Of a stretch of DNA of 64,000 nucleotides, positions 1 to 12,304 are shown in pieces (the first letter of the stretch is position 1; every line of letters begins with the position of its first letter). The notes beneath the pieces were generated by a model. It ran no database searches, was not told the DNA's origin, and saw only the letters and a program-made list of their open reading frames with translations. The translations under genes were made by a program, and so were the position numbers. This stretch comes from Chromobacterium paludis (GTDB lineage: Bacteria; Pseudomonadota; Gammaproteobacteria; Burkholderiales; Chromobacteriaceae), in contig NZ_CP043473.1 of the NCBI RefSeq assembly GCF_008275125.1, positions 2,914,001 through 2,978,000 of the forward strand, read 5' to 3'.

Positions 1-320
1 ATCAGCATGGACGGCTCTTCCTCCGGCTTGGCGGAGAAGCGCACATTGTTCTTGATCAGGTCGTCCACCAGCTGCGGGTCATAAGGCGCGTAGGTGGTGA
101 AGGCGGTGCCGTCGGTCAGCTTGCCTTTCAGCCACTGGCCGCGCAGCGGATGGCCTTCTATGGTCAGGGACTGCACTTTGCCGGACTCGACATCGCTGAC
201 GAACTGCGAGTACTCGAGCTGGTTCTGAGTGTCCTGGCGTTTGCTGAACTGATTGAACACCGTCATCAGCACTAAGCCGATGATCACCCAGATGGCGATG
301 TTTTTGCCGATATTGTTCAC
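1..320 (-). CDS. ftsH: FtsH ATP-dependent zinc metalloprotease, N-terminal part (runs off window)
   Basis: Only the first 106 codons are inside the window; the gene continues past base 1. The start is GTG at 320 with AGGAG about 12 bases upstream. The translation begins VNNIGKNIAIWVIIGLVLM, a short cytoplasmic tail plus first membrane helix, followed by a periplasmic region with EYSQFVSDVESGKV and TIEGH, typical of FtsH before its AAA domain. FtsH is a membrane-anchored AAA protease that degrades regulatory and damaged membrane proteins. It follows rlmE on the same strand with an 84-base gap, the usual rlmE-ftsH pair. The AAA and HExxH parts are not visible, so identity rests on the N-terminus and context. 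Confidence 0.88.
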   Translation of the reverse strand, partial: MNNIGKNIAIWVIIGLVLMTVFNQFSKRQDTQNQLEYSQFVSDVESGKVQSLTIEGHPLRGQWLKGKLTDGTAFTTYAPYDPQLVDDLIKNNVRFSAKPEEEPSML

Positions 321-404
321 GAGTAGCGGACTCCTCTGTGCCCTGACTTTATTGGTTGCTTGTACATTGAATGGCTACGATTGTACGCGCCGCGCCGTTT
401 CGTG

Positions 405-1022
405 TCAGCGCCGACCCTTGCCCAGCAAGTAGATTTCGCTGGAACGGTCGCGCGACGCCTTGGGCTTGCGGGTGACCACCTCGCCAAACAATTCGCGCAT
501 GGCCTTGAGGTAATCCTGAAAATCGCTGCCCTGGAACACTTTGACGAGAAAGTGGCCGCCGGGTTTCAAATGATCGCGCGCAAAATCCAGCGCCAGTTCG
601 CACAACAGAAAACTTCTGGCCTGATCGATGGCGCTCATGCCTGACATATTGGGCGCCATGTCGGAAATTACAAGATCCAGCGCGCGGCCGCCCAATAATT
701 GCTCGAACTCGCGCAAAACCGACTCTTCGCGAAAGTCGCCCTGGATGAAGTCCACGCCCGGCACCGGGTCCATGGGCAGGATGTCCAGCGCGAACACCTT
801 GCCCGACTCGCCCACCAAACGCGCCGCCACCTGCGACCAGCTGCCCGGCGTGGAGCCCAGGTCCGCCAGCACGGTGCCGGGGCGGATCAGCTTGTCCTTG
901 TCGTTGATCTCCAGCAGTTTGTAGGCGGCGCGGGCGCGGTAGCCGTCCTTCTGCGCCATGTGCACATATTGATCGTTGACATGTTCCTGCAACCAGTTGT
1001 TGCTGCTCTTGCTTCTTGCCAT
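405..1022 (-). CDS. rlmE: 23S rRNA (U2552-2'-O)-methyltransferase RlmE
   Basis: A 205-residue protein that methylates the ribose of U2552 in the A-loop of 23S rRNA using SAM during late 50S assembly. The SAM-binding motif I reads DLGSTPG at 54-60. The K-D-K-E catalytic tetrad is visible as K35, D121 (SDMAPN), K161 (LVKVFQG) and E196 (SSEIYLL), each shifted by three from the E. coli positions. Length matches the family (about 209). It is upstream of ftsH in a conserved pair and divergent from yhbY. Motif I is slightly unusual (STPGS rather than the common AAPGG), but the tetrad is intact. Confidence 0.96.
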   Translation of the reverse strand: MARSKSSNNWLQEHVNDQYVHMAQKDGYRARAAYKLLEINDKDKLIRPGTVLADLGSTPGSWSQVAARLVGESGKVFALDILPMDPVPGVDFIQGDFREESVLREFEQLLGGRALDLVISDMAPNMSGMSAIDQARSFLLCELALDFARDHLKPGGHFLVKVFQGSDFQDYLKAMRELFGEVVTRKPKASRDRSSEIYLLGKGRR

Positions 1023-1049
1023 CTCGGCGCCTTCTGTCGTCTCAATGCT

Positions 1050-1087
1050 CAGGATAGCCGATGCGGGCCGCGTGAGACGCTATCCTG
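1050..1087. promoter_or_regulatory. Perfect 9-bp inverted repeat between divergent rlmE and yhbY
   Basis: CAGGATAGC at 1050-1058 and GCTATCCTG at 1079-1087 form a perfect inverted repeat with a 20-base centre in the 151-base divergent intergenic region. It could be an operator or a transcript hairpin. No regulator is assigned. Confidence 0.35.
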
Positions 1088-1115
1088 TTGTTTTTCGGTT
1101 AATTCGGGACCAAAT

Positions 1116-1145
1116 TTGGGGCCTGGGCGCAAATTCTAGTAGAAT
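1116..1145 (+). promoter_or_regulatory. Probable sigma70 promoter of yhbY
   Basis: TTGGGG at 1116-1121 and TAGAAT at 1140-1145 with an 18-base spacer lie 28 bases upstream of the yhbY start. The -10 matches consensus at five of six positions; the -35 matches only at TTG. Confidence 0.4.
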
Positions 1146-1173
1146 CGCGTTTTGCTTTGAATTCCGTGTTTCC

Positions 1174-1494
1174 ATGAAAATTGAACTCAAGCCGTTTCAG
1201 CGCAAGTACCTGCAGGGTCTGGCGCACGGCATCGACCCGGTGGTGATGGTAGGCAACAACGGCCTGACCGAGGCCGTGGTGCGTGAAATCGCCATCAACC
1301 TGGACGCCCATGAACTGATCAAGGTGCGCGTGCTGGGTGACGACCGCGACGCCCGCGTGGCCATGTTCGAGCAGATTTGCGACGAGCTGGGCTGCGCCCC
1401 GGTGCAGCACATCGGCAAGCTCTTGGTGCTGTGGCGCCCCAGCGACAAGGCGCGCATCACCTTGCCCAAGAACAAGCAGGCGATGAAGGACTGA
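1174..1494 (+). CDS. yhbY: CRM-domain RNA-binding protein YhbY (ribosome assembly)
   Basis: A 106-residue single-domain CRM (YhbY) protein. The family binds pre-50S particles and 23S rRNA and helps ribosome maturation. The fold signature runs from LKPFQRKYLQGLAHGIDPVV through the VGNNGLTE loop (the GxxG-like RNA-binding turn) to LIKVRVLGDD. Start ATG 1174 is chosen because the upstream extension of the frame is not family-like. It is divergent from rlmE, another 50S assembly factor, as in many proteobacteria, and is followed by a strong hairpin terminator shared with the convergent DUF4149 gene. Confidence 0.93.
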   Translation: MKIELKPFQRKYLQGLAHGIDPVVMVGNNGLTEAVVREIAINLDAHELIKVRVLGDDRDARVAMFEQICDELGCAPVQHIGKLLVLWRPSDKARITLPKNKQAMKD

Positions 1495-1513
1495 GTCCGC
1501 CCGCCCGCATATG

Positions 1514-1543
1514 AAAAAGCGGTGGCCATGCCACCGCTTTTTT
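1514..1543. terminator. Bidirectional intrinsic terminator between yhbY and the DUF4149 gene
   Basis: A 13-bp stem (AAAAAGCGGTGGC / GCCACCGCTTTTT) with loop CAT gives U-runs on both strands between two convergent genes. Confidence 0.9.
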
Positions 1544-1553
1544 CATGCCCGGC

Positions 1554-1982
1554 TCATTCCCCGCGCCAGATATAGGCCAAGCCCAGCAGGCTCTGCGCCA
1601 GGTAGATCAGGCTGGAAATCGCATGCCAGGTGGCGAAACCGCCGCCGAACAAGCCTTCCGCCGCATGGTTCATCTGCTGCTTCAAGGTGACGATGATGGG
1701 CGCCACGCCAAACTGGTTGATCAGCGTGCAGATCAGCATGCCGACGATGAGCCAGAATGCGCCCATCTTGAGGCCGGACACGCCGTGGCGCCACACCAGG
1801 TCCACCAGCAGGAACACGCCGCACACCAGGCCCACCCAGGCGATGACGCTGAACAGCCGTCCCGCCACCATGCCGGCCGTCGCCGCGTCCAGCGTCTTAA
1901 ACAGCACAGGCGCCACGATGACGCCTATCACCCACAAACCGCCAATCCAGAAAGTCTTGGCCAATGCGCGCAAACCGTCCAT
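1554..1982 (-). CDS. DUF4149-family integral membrane protein
   Basis: A 142-residue hydrophobic protein with four predicted membrane segments, beginning MDGLRALAKTFWIGG. The pattern FWIGGLWVIGVIVAPVLF followed by short helices and a final HAISSLIYLAQSLLG fits the DUF4149 family found next to greA and carB in betaproteobacteria. The function is unknown. The start at 1982 was chosen over the longer frame to 2033 because GAGAGGAA precedes it directly and the upstream residues are not hydrophobic. It is the last gene of the minus-strand greA group, ending in the shared terminator at 1514-1543. Confidence 0.8.
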   Translation of the reverse strand: MDGLRALAKTFWIGGLWVIGVIVAPVLFKTLDAATAGMVAGRLFSVIAWVGLVCGVFLLVDLVWRHGVSGLKMGAFWLIVGMLICTLINQFGVAPIIVTLKQQMNHAAEGLFGGGFATWHAISSLIYLAQSLLGLAYIWRGE

Positions 1983-2054
1983 TTCCTCTCCCGGCAACCT
2001 GCGCAGTTGATGAAAACGCGCGAGGCCAGGCATCGCGCGGGGCTGGATATCGCT

Positions 2055-2531
2055 TTAGATGTATTTGACGTCGAGCACTTCGTACTCGCGGATGCCGCCC
2101 GGGGCCACCACTTCGGCTACGTCGCCGGCTTCCTTGCCGATCAGCGCGCGCGAGATCGGCGAGTTCACCGACACCTTGCTGACCTTGATATCGGCCTCGT
2201 CGTCGCCGACGATCTGATAGGTGACGCTCTCTTCGGTTTCCAGATCCATAAGCTCGACGGTGGCGCCGAACACCACGCGGCCATCGGCGTCCAGCTCGGC
2301 CGGATTGATGATCACGGCGTTGGACAGCTTGCCTTCCAGCTCGGCGATGCGGCCTTCCACGAAAGCCTGGCGCTCCTTGGCCGCGTCGTACTCGGCATTT
2401 TCCGACAGGTCGCCATGCGAGCGAGCCTCGGCGATCGCCTCGATCACCGACGGACGCTCCACGCTCTTCAGGCGTTGCAGTTCTTCCTTCAGAAGCTCGG
2501 CGCCGCGTACAGTCAACGGGACTTTGATCAT
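2055..2531 (-). CDS. greA: Transcription elongation factor GreA
   Basis: A 158-residue protein, the E. coli length. It inserts its coiled coil into the RNA polymerase secondary channel and stimulates cleavage of backtracked RNA. The N-terminal coiled coil carries the tip acidic motif in [13 protein letters not shown], followed by the C-terminal FKBP-like domain ([20 protein letters not shown]...ALIGKEAGD). Start ATG 2531 ([10 protein letters not shown]) is preferred to the GTG five codons upstream because GGAG lies nine bases before it and the residues align with E. coli. Downstream of carB, separated by a hairpin terminator, so it probably has its own promoter in the short gap. Confidence 0.97.
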   Translation of the reverse strand: MIKVPLTVRGAELLKEELQRLKSVERPSVIEAIAEARSHGDLSENAEYDAAKERQAFVEGRIAELEGKLSNAVIINPAELDADGRVVFGATVELMDLETEESVTYQIVGDDEADIKVSKVSVNSPISRALIGKEAGDVAEVVAPGGIREYEVLDVKYI

Positions 2532-2575
2532 TACAGTATTCTCCACAGGCGGTTATCCGCCTTCATCAAAAGCAC

Positions 2576-2600
2576 AAGCCGCCGTACGGGACGGCGGCTT
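2576..2600 (-). terminator. Intrinsic terminator downstream of carB
   Basis: A perfect 10-bp stem AAGCCGCCGT / ACGGCGGCTT with a 5-base loop. On the minus strand it is followed by a T-rich stretch. It separates carB from greA. Confidence 0.75.
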
Positions 2601-2673
2601 GGGCAAGCGGGTTTGAGCGGAATTGTAACGGCAAATCGCTTCCGCATCAAAGCCTACCGGTGAGCCATCCTCC

Positions 2674-5883
<3,210 letters not shown>

Positions 5884-5957
5884 GGCTTCTACTCTTTAAT
5901 AACTAGTATTCTCGGGCCGCGCCCCCTCCCCGGCGGCGCGGCGTATTCAATATGGCC

Positions 5958-6608
5958 TTACAGGCTGGCCGCCGCCAGCTTGGCGCCGAAGCCGATGAAG
6001 ACGGCTCCCACCGAGCCGCCCAGCGCGGCGCTGAGTTTGCGGCGGCGGCGGAAGGCCGCGGCCAGCCGGTGTCCGGCCACGATCAGCACGGTCAGGTATA
6101 GCGTGCTGCACGCTTCCACGATCAGGCCCAGCGCGACAAAGGTCAGCGCGGGATGCGGATAAGCGGGATCGACGAACTGCACGAAGAAGGACACGAAGAA
6201 CAAAATGGCCTTCGGGTTCATCAGGCTGATCAGCAGGGCCTTGGCGAAGGGACTTTCCGCGCCCACCGGGGCCGGCGCCGCGGCGGCCTCCGCGCCCTGC
6301 GCGGAACGGCGCCAGGCGACGAAGCCGGACTTCAGCATATTGACGCCCATCCAGGCCAGATAGCCGCCGCCCAGATACTTGACCACCGCGAACAGCGCCG
6401 GATTGGCCTTCAACAGCCCGGCCGCGCCGGTGGCCGCCAGGGTCATCAGGACGAAGTCGCCGATGATGATGCCGCCGGCGCCGGCAAAACCGGCGCGCGT
6501 TCCGCGCTGCGCCGCCACCGACAGCACATACATGGAATTCGGCCCCGGCAGCAGCACGATGAAGATGGCGCCCAGCAGATACGTGGTCAGATCGGTAATC
6601 CCCAGCAT
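5958..6608 (-). CDS. leuE: LysE-family amino-acid exporter, LeuE-like
   Basis: A 216-residue membrane protein with about six hydrophobic segments. The N-terminal LysE signature is clear (YLLGAIFIVLLPGPNSMYVL), as is the family motif LMNPKAILFFVSFFVQFVD, which matches E. coli LeuE (leucine efflux) very closely. It would export leucine or related amino acids across the inner membrane. It lies between carA (18-base gap) and carB (74-base gap) on the same strand, so it is probably transcribed with them, although leucine export has no obvious link to carbamoyl phosphate. Substrate is inferred from family only. Confidence 0.85.
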   Translation of the reverse strand: MLGITDLTTYLLGAIFIVLLPGPNSMYVLSVAAQRGTRAGFAGAGGIIIGDFVLMTLAATGAAGLLKANPALFAVVKYLGGGYLAWMGVNMLKSGFVAWRRSAQGAEAAAAPAPVGAESPFAKALLISLMNPKAILFFVSFFVQFVDPAYPHPALTFVALGLIVEACSTLYLTVLIVAGHRLAAAFRRRRKLSAALGGSVGAVFIGFGAKLAAASL

Positions 6609-6626
6609 GATCCCGCTCCCGCCGCC

Positions 6627-7754
<1,128 letters not shown>

Positions 7755-7791
7755 TGGCTGGCTCCTGTTGCTTTGCCTTTGCGCTTACACA

Positions 7792-7812
7792 AAAACCGGC
7801 AGCGCCGGTTTT
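7792..7812 (-). terminator. Terminator-like hairpin in the carA leader
   Basis: AAAACCGGC (7792-7800) and GCCGGTTTT (7804-7812) form a perfect 9-bp stem. On the minus strand it is followed by TTTTTGTG and ends only 38 bases before the carA start. It either ends the gsp transcript or, because a good promoter lies upstream of it, acts as an attenuator of carA. Confidence 0.6.
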
Positions 7813-7850
7813 GTTTTACACCAAGGGATTTTCGAAATTCTTATGTGAAT

Positions 7851-7882
7851 AACGGGACACGGCGCCTCGCGCCTGTCCCGTT
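7851..7882 (-). promoter_or_regulatory. Upstream hairpin in the carA leader
   Basis: AACGGGACA (7851-7859) pairs with TGTCCCGTT (7874-7882), with an inner GGCGC/GCGCC stem. No U-run follows, so it is not a typical terminator. It lies in the transcribed leader between the predicted promoter and the terminator-like hairpin. Confidence 0.5.
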
Positions 7883-7896
7883 GGTTAAACCTTTCT

Positions 7897-7939
7897 ATAG
7901 TACCGCGAATTTTGCGATCGCACAATCAGGCATTCGCGG
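7897..7939 (-). promoter_or_regulatory. Probable carA promoter with overlapping inverted repeat
   Basis: On the minus strand TTGTGC (7920-7925) and TACTAT (7897-7902) are spaced by exactly 17 bases. A perfect 8-bp inverted repeat, CCGCGAAT at 7903-7910 and ATTCGCGG at 7932-7939, brackets the -35 and spacer, and TGCGATCGCA is a perfect palindrome inside it. The layout suggests an operator for a repressor that is not identifiable from sequence. Confidence 0.5.
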
Positions 7940-7957
7940 ATTTTGCAAAAAAAAACG

Positions 7958-8707
7958 TCACATGCCGGTCTTGGACTGCCAGCTGACGCTGGTCGGCCCC
8001 GACGGTTGGCCCAGCATCAGCATCAAAGGCTTCAGCGCGTCGTACTTGTCCGGCGGGCTGTCCGCGCTGCCGGCCATATTAAAGGCGCCGCCGGCCGGCC
8101 ACGCGCCCTGTCCGCTCAACATCAGCGGACCTTCCAGCGTGGACAAGCTCAGGCTCAGGCCCTGCGGCGTGCCGGCCACATCCAGCTGGTAGCTGCCGAA
8201 AGGCAGCGCCGTGGTCAGCGGCGTGGACGCGCCGCGCCACACCAGCTGCGCGCTGCCGTTGATTTCCTTGCCCTGGCGCGCCAGTTGCGGAATGCTCAGC
8301 TGCAGCTCGCCGCCCAGCCGCGCCGCCTGCCAAACCTTGGACAGGTTGGCCAAGGCCGCCACCGGCAGCGAGAACGCCAGCCCGCGCACCTCCTGCTTGG
8401 AGAAACCGAGCTGCAGCAGGCCCGGCTGGCCGGCACTGTCCAGCTGCCATGCCAGCACGCCGGACAACAGCGCCCTGGGCTGCCACTGCCAAGACAGCGG
8501 GCTCATCGCCAGGACTTCGCCCGCCGGCCCCAGGTAGACCAGCTGCGCGCCGCCGTTCCACACCGTGCCCTTGGCCTCATTGACGTCCCAATGCCGGTCG
8601 CTGAGCCGGGACACCGGCCACGACAGCCAGCTGGCCGGCAAGGCCGACACGCCGCCCGCCAGTGCCAACAAGGCCAACGCCAGCCATTTGCCTATCTTGC
8701 GCCTCAT
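7958..8707 (-). CDS. gspN: Type II secretion system protein N
   Basis: 249 residues. GspN is an accessory inner-membrane protein of the type II secretion apparatus with one N-terminal membrane anchor (LALALLALAGGVSALPASWL) and a periplasmic domain; its exact role is not settled. The family pattern WDVNEAKGTVWNGGAQLVYLG and LSGQGAWPAGG is recognisable. It is the last gene of the gsp operon; its ATG overlaps the gspM stop by four bases. Confidence 0.85.
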   Translation of the reverse strand: MRRKIGKWLALALLALAGGVSALPASWLSWPVSRLSDRHWDVNEAKGTVWNGGAQLVYLGPAGEVLAMSPLSWQWQPRALLSGVLAWQLDSAGQPGLLQLGFSKQEVRGLAFSLPVAALANLSKVWQAARLGGELQLSIPQLARQGKEINGSAQLVWRGASTPLTTALPFGSYQLDVAGTPQGLSLSLSTLEGPLMLSGQGAWPAGGAFNMAGSADSPPDKYDALKPLMLMLGQPSGPTSVSWQSKTGM

Positions 8708-9219
8708 GCCTCCGCCCCCGCATGCGCCAGCAGCGCCTTGATCTTCACTTGCCCCGGCGTCGGCTGCGCCTCCACCTTGACGTTAAGCACGCGCACCTGC
8801 TGCTGCGCAGACAATACGCCCGCGAAGCGCACCCAGTCATCGAAGCCCAGCACGCCCTCCATGTCCACGCCATTGTCACCATCGGCAGTGAACTGCAGCC
8901 CGACCACCGGCAGGCCCTGGCTCTTGGCCGTTTGCTGCAGCAAGGGGATCAGCTCTTTCGCCGCCAGCGGCGTCTGCGCCGGCTGCCGCTTCAGCTTGGC
9001 GGCCTCGTCCGCCAGCGCCTGCACCATGCCCAGCTCGGCCTGCAGCCGCGCCACCGCCGCGCGGTTGCGCTGCAGCGAGGTATTGGCCGGCTCCCAGATG
9101 CCCAGGTACACAATGGCCGCGCCCAGGACCACGGCCATGATGGCCAGCAGGCGCTGCTCGCGCGCGGTGCGCTGGCCCCAGTAATCGAGAAACTGTTGTT
9201 TATACGCTTTCATCGTCAC
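8704..9219 (-). CDS. gspM: Type II secretion system protein M
   Basis: 171 residues. A bitopic inner-membrane protein that partners GspL in the assembly platform. A short cytoplasmic N-terminus (YKQQFLDYWGQRTAREQR) is followed by a helix LLAIMAVVLGAAIVYLGIW, a coiled-coil-prone stretch and a ferredoxin-like periplasmic domain. It overlaps gspL and gspN by four bases at each end, so translation is probably coupled. Confidence 0.88.
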   Translation of the reverse strand: MTMKAYKQQFLDYWGQRTAREQRLLAIMAVVLGAAIVYLGIWEPANTSLQRNRAAVARLQAELGMVQALADEAAKLKRQPAQTPLAAKELIPLLQQTAKSQGLPVVGLQFTADGDNGVDMEGVLGFDDWVRFAGVLSAQQQVRVLNVKVEAQPTPGQVKIKALLAHAGAEA

Positions 9220-10406
9220 GGCTCCCGCGCCACCACCAGTTGCTTGCTGCCCGGCTGGGTGCTGGCTGCGTCCAGCATGATCTGCCGCGCCGACAGCAGC
9301 TTGCGCCAGCGCGCCAGCGTCTCGGCCGGCACCTCCGCCGCCTGCAGCTTCAGGCGGCCGGACTCATATTCCATCTCTCTCACCTGCAGATCGCGCCCGG
9401 CCACCGCCGCCAGCGCGCCCATCAGCTCCACCATATCGTCGCGCGCCGGCTGGCCATGGCTGAGCCTGAGCTTGTCCACCGCGCGCAGCATGGGCAGCGC
9501 GCTGCCGCCGGGCAAGGCCTGGCCGCCTATCCACGGCGTGGCCGCCGCGCGGATCTGGTTCGACAGGCTGTGCTTTTGCCAGGCATACCAAGCGGACTGG
9601 CCCAGCGTCAGCAGCAGTTGCGCCGCCAGCAGGCCGCCCAGCAGCCAGCCGGTTTGCTTCAGCGACGGCGCCCAGTCGCGCCAGCGCCGGTTGGCGGCCA
9701 GCTCGCCCTGGGCGAAGTCGAAGCCGCCGTGACGGCGGCCGCTGCGCCAGTCATAGGCCTCGCCGCGCGTCGCCTCGCCCTGCCAGCCCGGCAGCCGCGA
9801 CAGCAGCTCGTCCGCGCTGTCCACGCCGCTCCACTGCAGCCGCGCCGGCGACGAACCCGCCAGCAGCGAAGCAAACAAGGCCTGCTCCAGCACCGCGCCG
9901 CCGCATGGCAAGCTGGCGGCGAACGGCGAGGCGCCGCGCACCAGCCAGCGGTCGGCCAGGCGCGTCACGCTCCAGCCGTCCTTGGGCGGCGCCGGCAGCA
10001 GGCATTCTTCCGGCACGATGCGGTCGCACAGCCGGCCCAGGCTCTTCAGCATGGCCACCGCGCGGCGCACGCTCATCGCCTCCGCCACGGCTACGGCGCG
10101 CCGGCCATCGGCCAACGCGTCGCCCAGCGCGTAGAGATTGGCCGCCGGATCATTGCCCAGCCGCTCTTCCAATGCGAAACCGATCACCGCCGGCGTCGGC
10201 TGCTTCACGGCATCCGGCAGTTTCACCTCGGCAAACAGCGTGCGGCCGGCCGGCAGCACCAGCTCGCAGTGGTCCGCCTTGGGCCAGCCGCCGGGCGCGC
10301 TGTCGCCCTGCGCGGCCAGCTCGCCGCGCGCGCCCAGCAAGGCCCAGGGCAAGCCCGGCTCGCTATCGGGCCAGCCCGCCCGCAGATAGAGTCGCAGCGT
10401 TGTCAT
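9216..10406 (-). CDS. gspL: Type II secretion system protein L
   Basis: 396 residues. GspL bridges the GspE ATPase to the inner membrane. A cytoplasmic actin-like domain (about residues 1-230), a single membrane helix (WLLGGLLAAQLLLTLGQSAW) and a periplasmic ferredoxin-like domain are visible in order. Start ATG 10406 (MTTLRLYL) follows GGGGAGACGA; the longer frame to 10448 was rejected. The start lies inside the end of gspK, a 44-base overlap. Confidence 0.88.
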   Translation of the reverse strand: MTTLRLYLRAGWPDSEPGLPWALLGARGELAAQGDSAPGGWPKADHCELVLPAGRTLFAEVKLPDAVKQPTPAVIGFALEERLGNDPAANLYALGDALADGRRAVAVAEAMSVRRAVAMLKSLGRLCDRIVPEECLLPAPPKDGWSVTRLADRWLVRGASPFAASLPCGGAVLEQALFASLLAGSSPARLQWSGVDSADELLSRLPGWQGEATRGEAYDWRSGRRHGGFDFAQGELAANRRWRDWAPSLKQTGWLLGGLLAAQLLLTLGQSAWYAWQKHSLSNQIRAAATPWIGGQALPGGSALPMLRAVDKLRLSHGQPARDDMVELMGALAAVAGRDLQVREMEYESGRLKLQAAEVPAETLARWRKLLSARQIMLDAASTQPGSKQLVVAREP

Positions 10407-11349
10407 TCGTCTCCCCACCCGACCGCGTTCCGCGGTCGTCGTTGCCATCCTGCCGCCACATCAGCCGCACGACGTTCAGGTTGCTGTAAATCATCGCCCG
10501 CATCCGCAGCTTGGCCTTGCCATAGCTGGAACGGCTGTCGAGCAGAAAATAATTGGACGCGGTGCCCACCATATTGGCGAAGTTGCTCTTCACCAGATTG
10601 CCGGGCGGGCGGGCCAGGAAGTCCGCCTTGTCCTTGTAATACACGGTCTGGCGTTGCTTCATCAGCACCATCAGATTGCCGTCGCCTATGCCAGGAATCA
10701 GCGTCTTCAGCACCTTGTCGGTGGCGGTGTTGACGTTGATCGTCGTCGCCTGCGACGGCAGCGCCGCAATATGCGGCAACAGCTTGTCCATGACTTCCGA
10801 CGTGTAGCCGGGCAGCCAGCGCAGCATCTCCACCCGCGCCAGCGGATGGCTGGGACGCGGCGCGGCGCCCTGCTCCCCCGCCGCCAGCGGGTCTTCGTTA
10901 TCCGACAGGCCGCGCAGCTTGCGCAGCAGCGGCTCCGACAGCGTGCTGGGCAGGCTCAGCGTTTTCAGCAGATCGCGATAAAACATCAGCTGATCCTTGT
11001 CCACCTGCCCCTGGGCATTGACCAGGGAGTTGATGTTGAAACGGCCCTGCAAATCGCTCAACGCGCCGCTGACCTTGACGCCCTGGGCCTCCGTCTGCGG
11101 CAGCGGCTGCGCCCACAGCTGGGACAAGGCCACCACGCCGTTGCCGCTGACATTGTTGAAGCGCAATATCTCCATCGCCCAGCCTAGGCCAGCCTCGGCC
11201 ACCAGCCGCAACTGGGCGCGGCTCTTGTCGTTTTCCAGCTGATGCCACCATAGGCCCTGCTGCCACAGCACCAGGCTGGCCGCCGTAGTGGCCAGCGCCA
11301 CGATCAGCAGCGCCATGATCACGGCCATGCCGGACTGGCGCCGCCTCAT
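10363..11349 (-). CDS. gspK: Type II secretion minor pseudopilin K
   Basis: 328 residues. The largest minor pseudopilin, forming the tip of the pseudopilus with GspI and GspJ. The N-terminus MRRRQSGMAVIMALLIVALA has a short basic leader and the prepilin hydrophobic helix; GspK normally lacks the +5 Glu and it is absent here. A SAM-like alpha domain follows (FNINSLVNAQGQVDKDQL, and NVNTATDKVLKTLIPGIGD later). Start 11349 was chosen at the MRRRQSG leader; upstream in-frame sequence is not family-like. It overlaps gspJ by four bases. Confidence 0.9.
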   Translation of the reverse strand: MRRRQSGMAVIMALLIVALATTAASLVLWQQGLWWHQLENDKSRAQLRLVAEAGLGWAMEILRFNNVSGNGVVALSQLWAQPLPQTEAQGVKVSGALSDLQGRFNINSLVNAQGQVDKDQLMFYRDLLKTLSLPSTLSEPLLRKLRGLSDNEDPLAAGEQGAAPRPSHPLARVEMLRWLPGYTSEVMDKLLPHIAALPSQATTINVNTATDKVLKTLIPGIGDGNLMVLMKQRQTVYYKDKADFLARPPGNLVKSNFANMVGTASNYFLLDSRSSYGKAKLRMRAMIYSNLNVVRLMWRQDGNDDRGTRSGGETNDNAATLSAGGLAR

Positions 11350-11927
11350 GGCAATACCCACACGCGGCGCGCCACCCGGCCGCCCGGCATCGCAACGCGC
11401 ATTTCCAAGCCGCGCGCCACCCGGCCCTGAGCGTCGCCGCTGGGCCAGGCGTCCAGCCAGCCGCCATCGTTCAACAACACGCGCCAACTCACTTTCATGT
11501 CCGCGCCAAGCAGCGGATAGACCACGGGCTGGCCGCCGCCGGCCTCGCCGGCCGACCAGGACAAACCCTTGGCGTCGGCATGGTAGATCATCCTTTCCAT
11601 CCCGCCCGGATAACGCGTGGATACCGCCTCCAGCGCCAGCGTCTGGCCATTGCCGTCCTGCTGCAGCGTCAGGGTGCTGGCACCCAAGGTCTGCCCCTGC
11701 ATGAGGTCGGCCTGGTTGGCCTGCGGCTGCAGGCTGGTCAAATCGCTCTCCAGCCGACGAAAAGCGCGCGCCGCGTCCACCCATTGCTCGCCGGTCTGCA
11801 TCAGCCGCTCGCGCGCGATCAGCAGCGAGCCGAAGGCCTTGTAGCCCATCACCGACAGGATGGCCAGCAGGCTCATCGCCACCAGGATTTCCAGCAGCGT
11901 CATGCCGCCTTGTGCTTTCGCGCTCAA
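11346..11927 (-). CDS. gspJ: Type II secretion minor pseudopilin J (TTG start)
   Basis: 193 residues. A minor pseudopilin of the tip complex. The leader and cleavage site read SAKAQGG|MTLLEILVAMSLLA, a standard type III prepilin signal with Glu5. No ATG lies close enough upstream; TTG at 11927 gives an 8-residue leader, is preceded by GGGAGG, and overlaps the gspI stop as TTGA. A longer frame to 12068 has no prepilin-like leader. Processing should be by PilD (27680-28600). Confidence 0.87.
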   Translation of the reverse strand: MSAKAQGGMTLLEILVAMSLLAILSVMGYKAFGSLLIARERLMQTGEQWVDAARAFRRLESDLTSLQPQANQADLMQGQTLGASTLTLQQDGNGQTLALEAVSTRYPGGMERMIYHADAKGLSWSAGEAGGGQPVVYPLLGADMKVSWRVLLNDGGWLDAWPSGDAQGRVARGLEMRVAMPGGRVARRVWVLP

Positions 11928-12304
11928 CCGCCGCCTCCCGGCTGCTGCCTCAGATAGCCAGTCATCTCGGCCAAGACGTAATGGCCGGCGCCGGGGGACA
12001 GGATGCGGATCACCACCTTGCGGAAATTGGGGTTGGGCGTGGAAGCCACCTCGCGCTCCCAGCGCCACGCCACGCCGTCCTCCTTGCTCTCCCCCGCCTG
12101 CTTGCCCAGCTCGGGAAACTGGCGCAGCGCCTGCATCATGGCGATCTGGTTCTGCGCCTCCCAGTTGGCCTGCATGCGCAGCTCCATGCCCTCCGCGTTG
12201 TCGGCGGCCAGGCCGGTGGCGCGCAGCAAGGCGCCCAGCGCCACCGCGATGATGGCGAGGGCGACCAGCACTTCGAACAAGGTGAAGCCTTGCTGCCGTC
12301 TCAT
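11924..12304 (-). CDS. gspI: Type II secretion minor pseudopilin I
   Basis: 126 residues. A minor pseudopilin with leader MRRQQG|FTLFEVLVALAIIAVALG: PilD site G|F, Glu5 and hydrophobic helix. The family core NQIAMMQALRQFPELGKQ and the closing beta region are present. Start 12304 overlaps the gspH stop by four bases; the longer frame to 12574 lacks a leader. Confidence 0.9.
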   Translation of the reverse strand: MRRQQGFTLFEVLVALAIIAVALGALLRATGLAADNAEGMELRMQANWEAQNQIAMMQALRQFPELGKQAGESKEDGVAWRWEREVASTPNPNFRKVVIRILSPGAGHYVLAEMTGYLRQQPGGGG

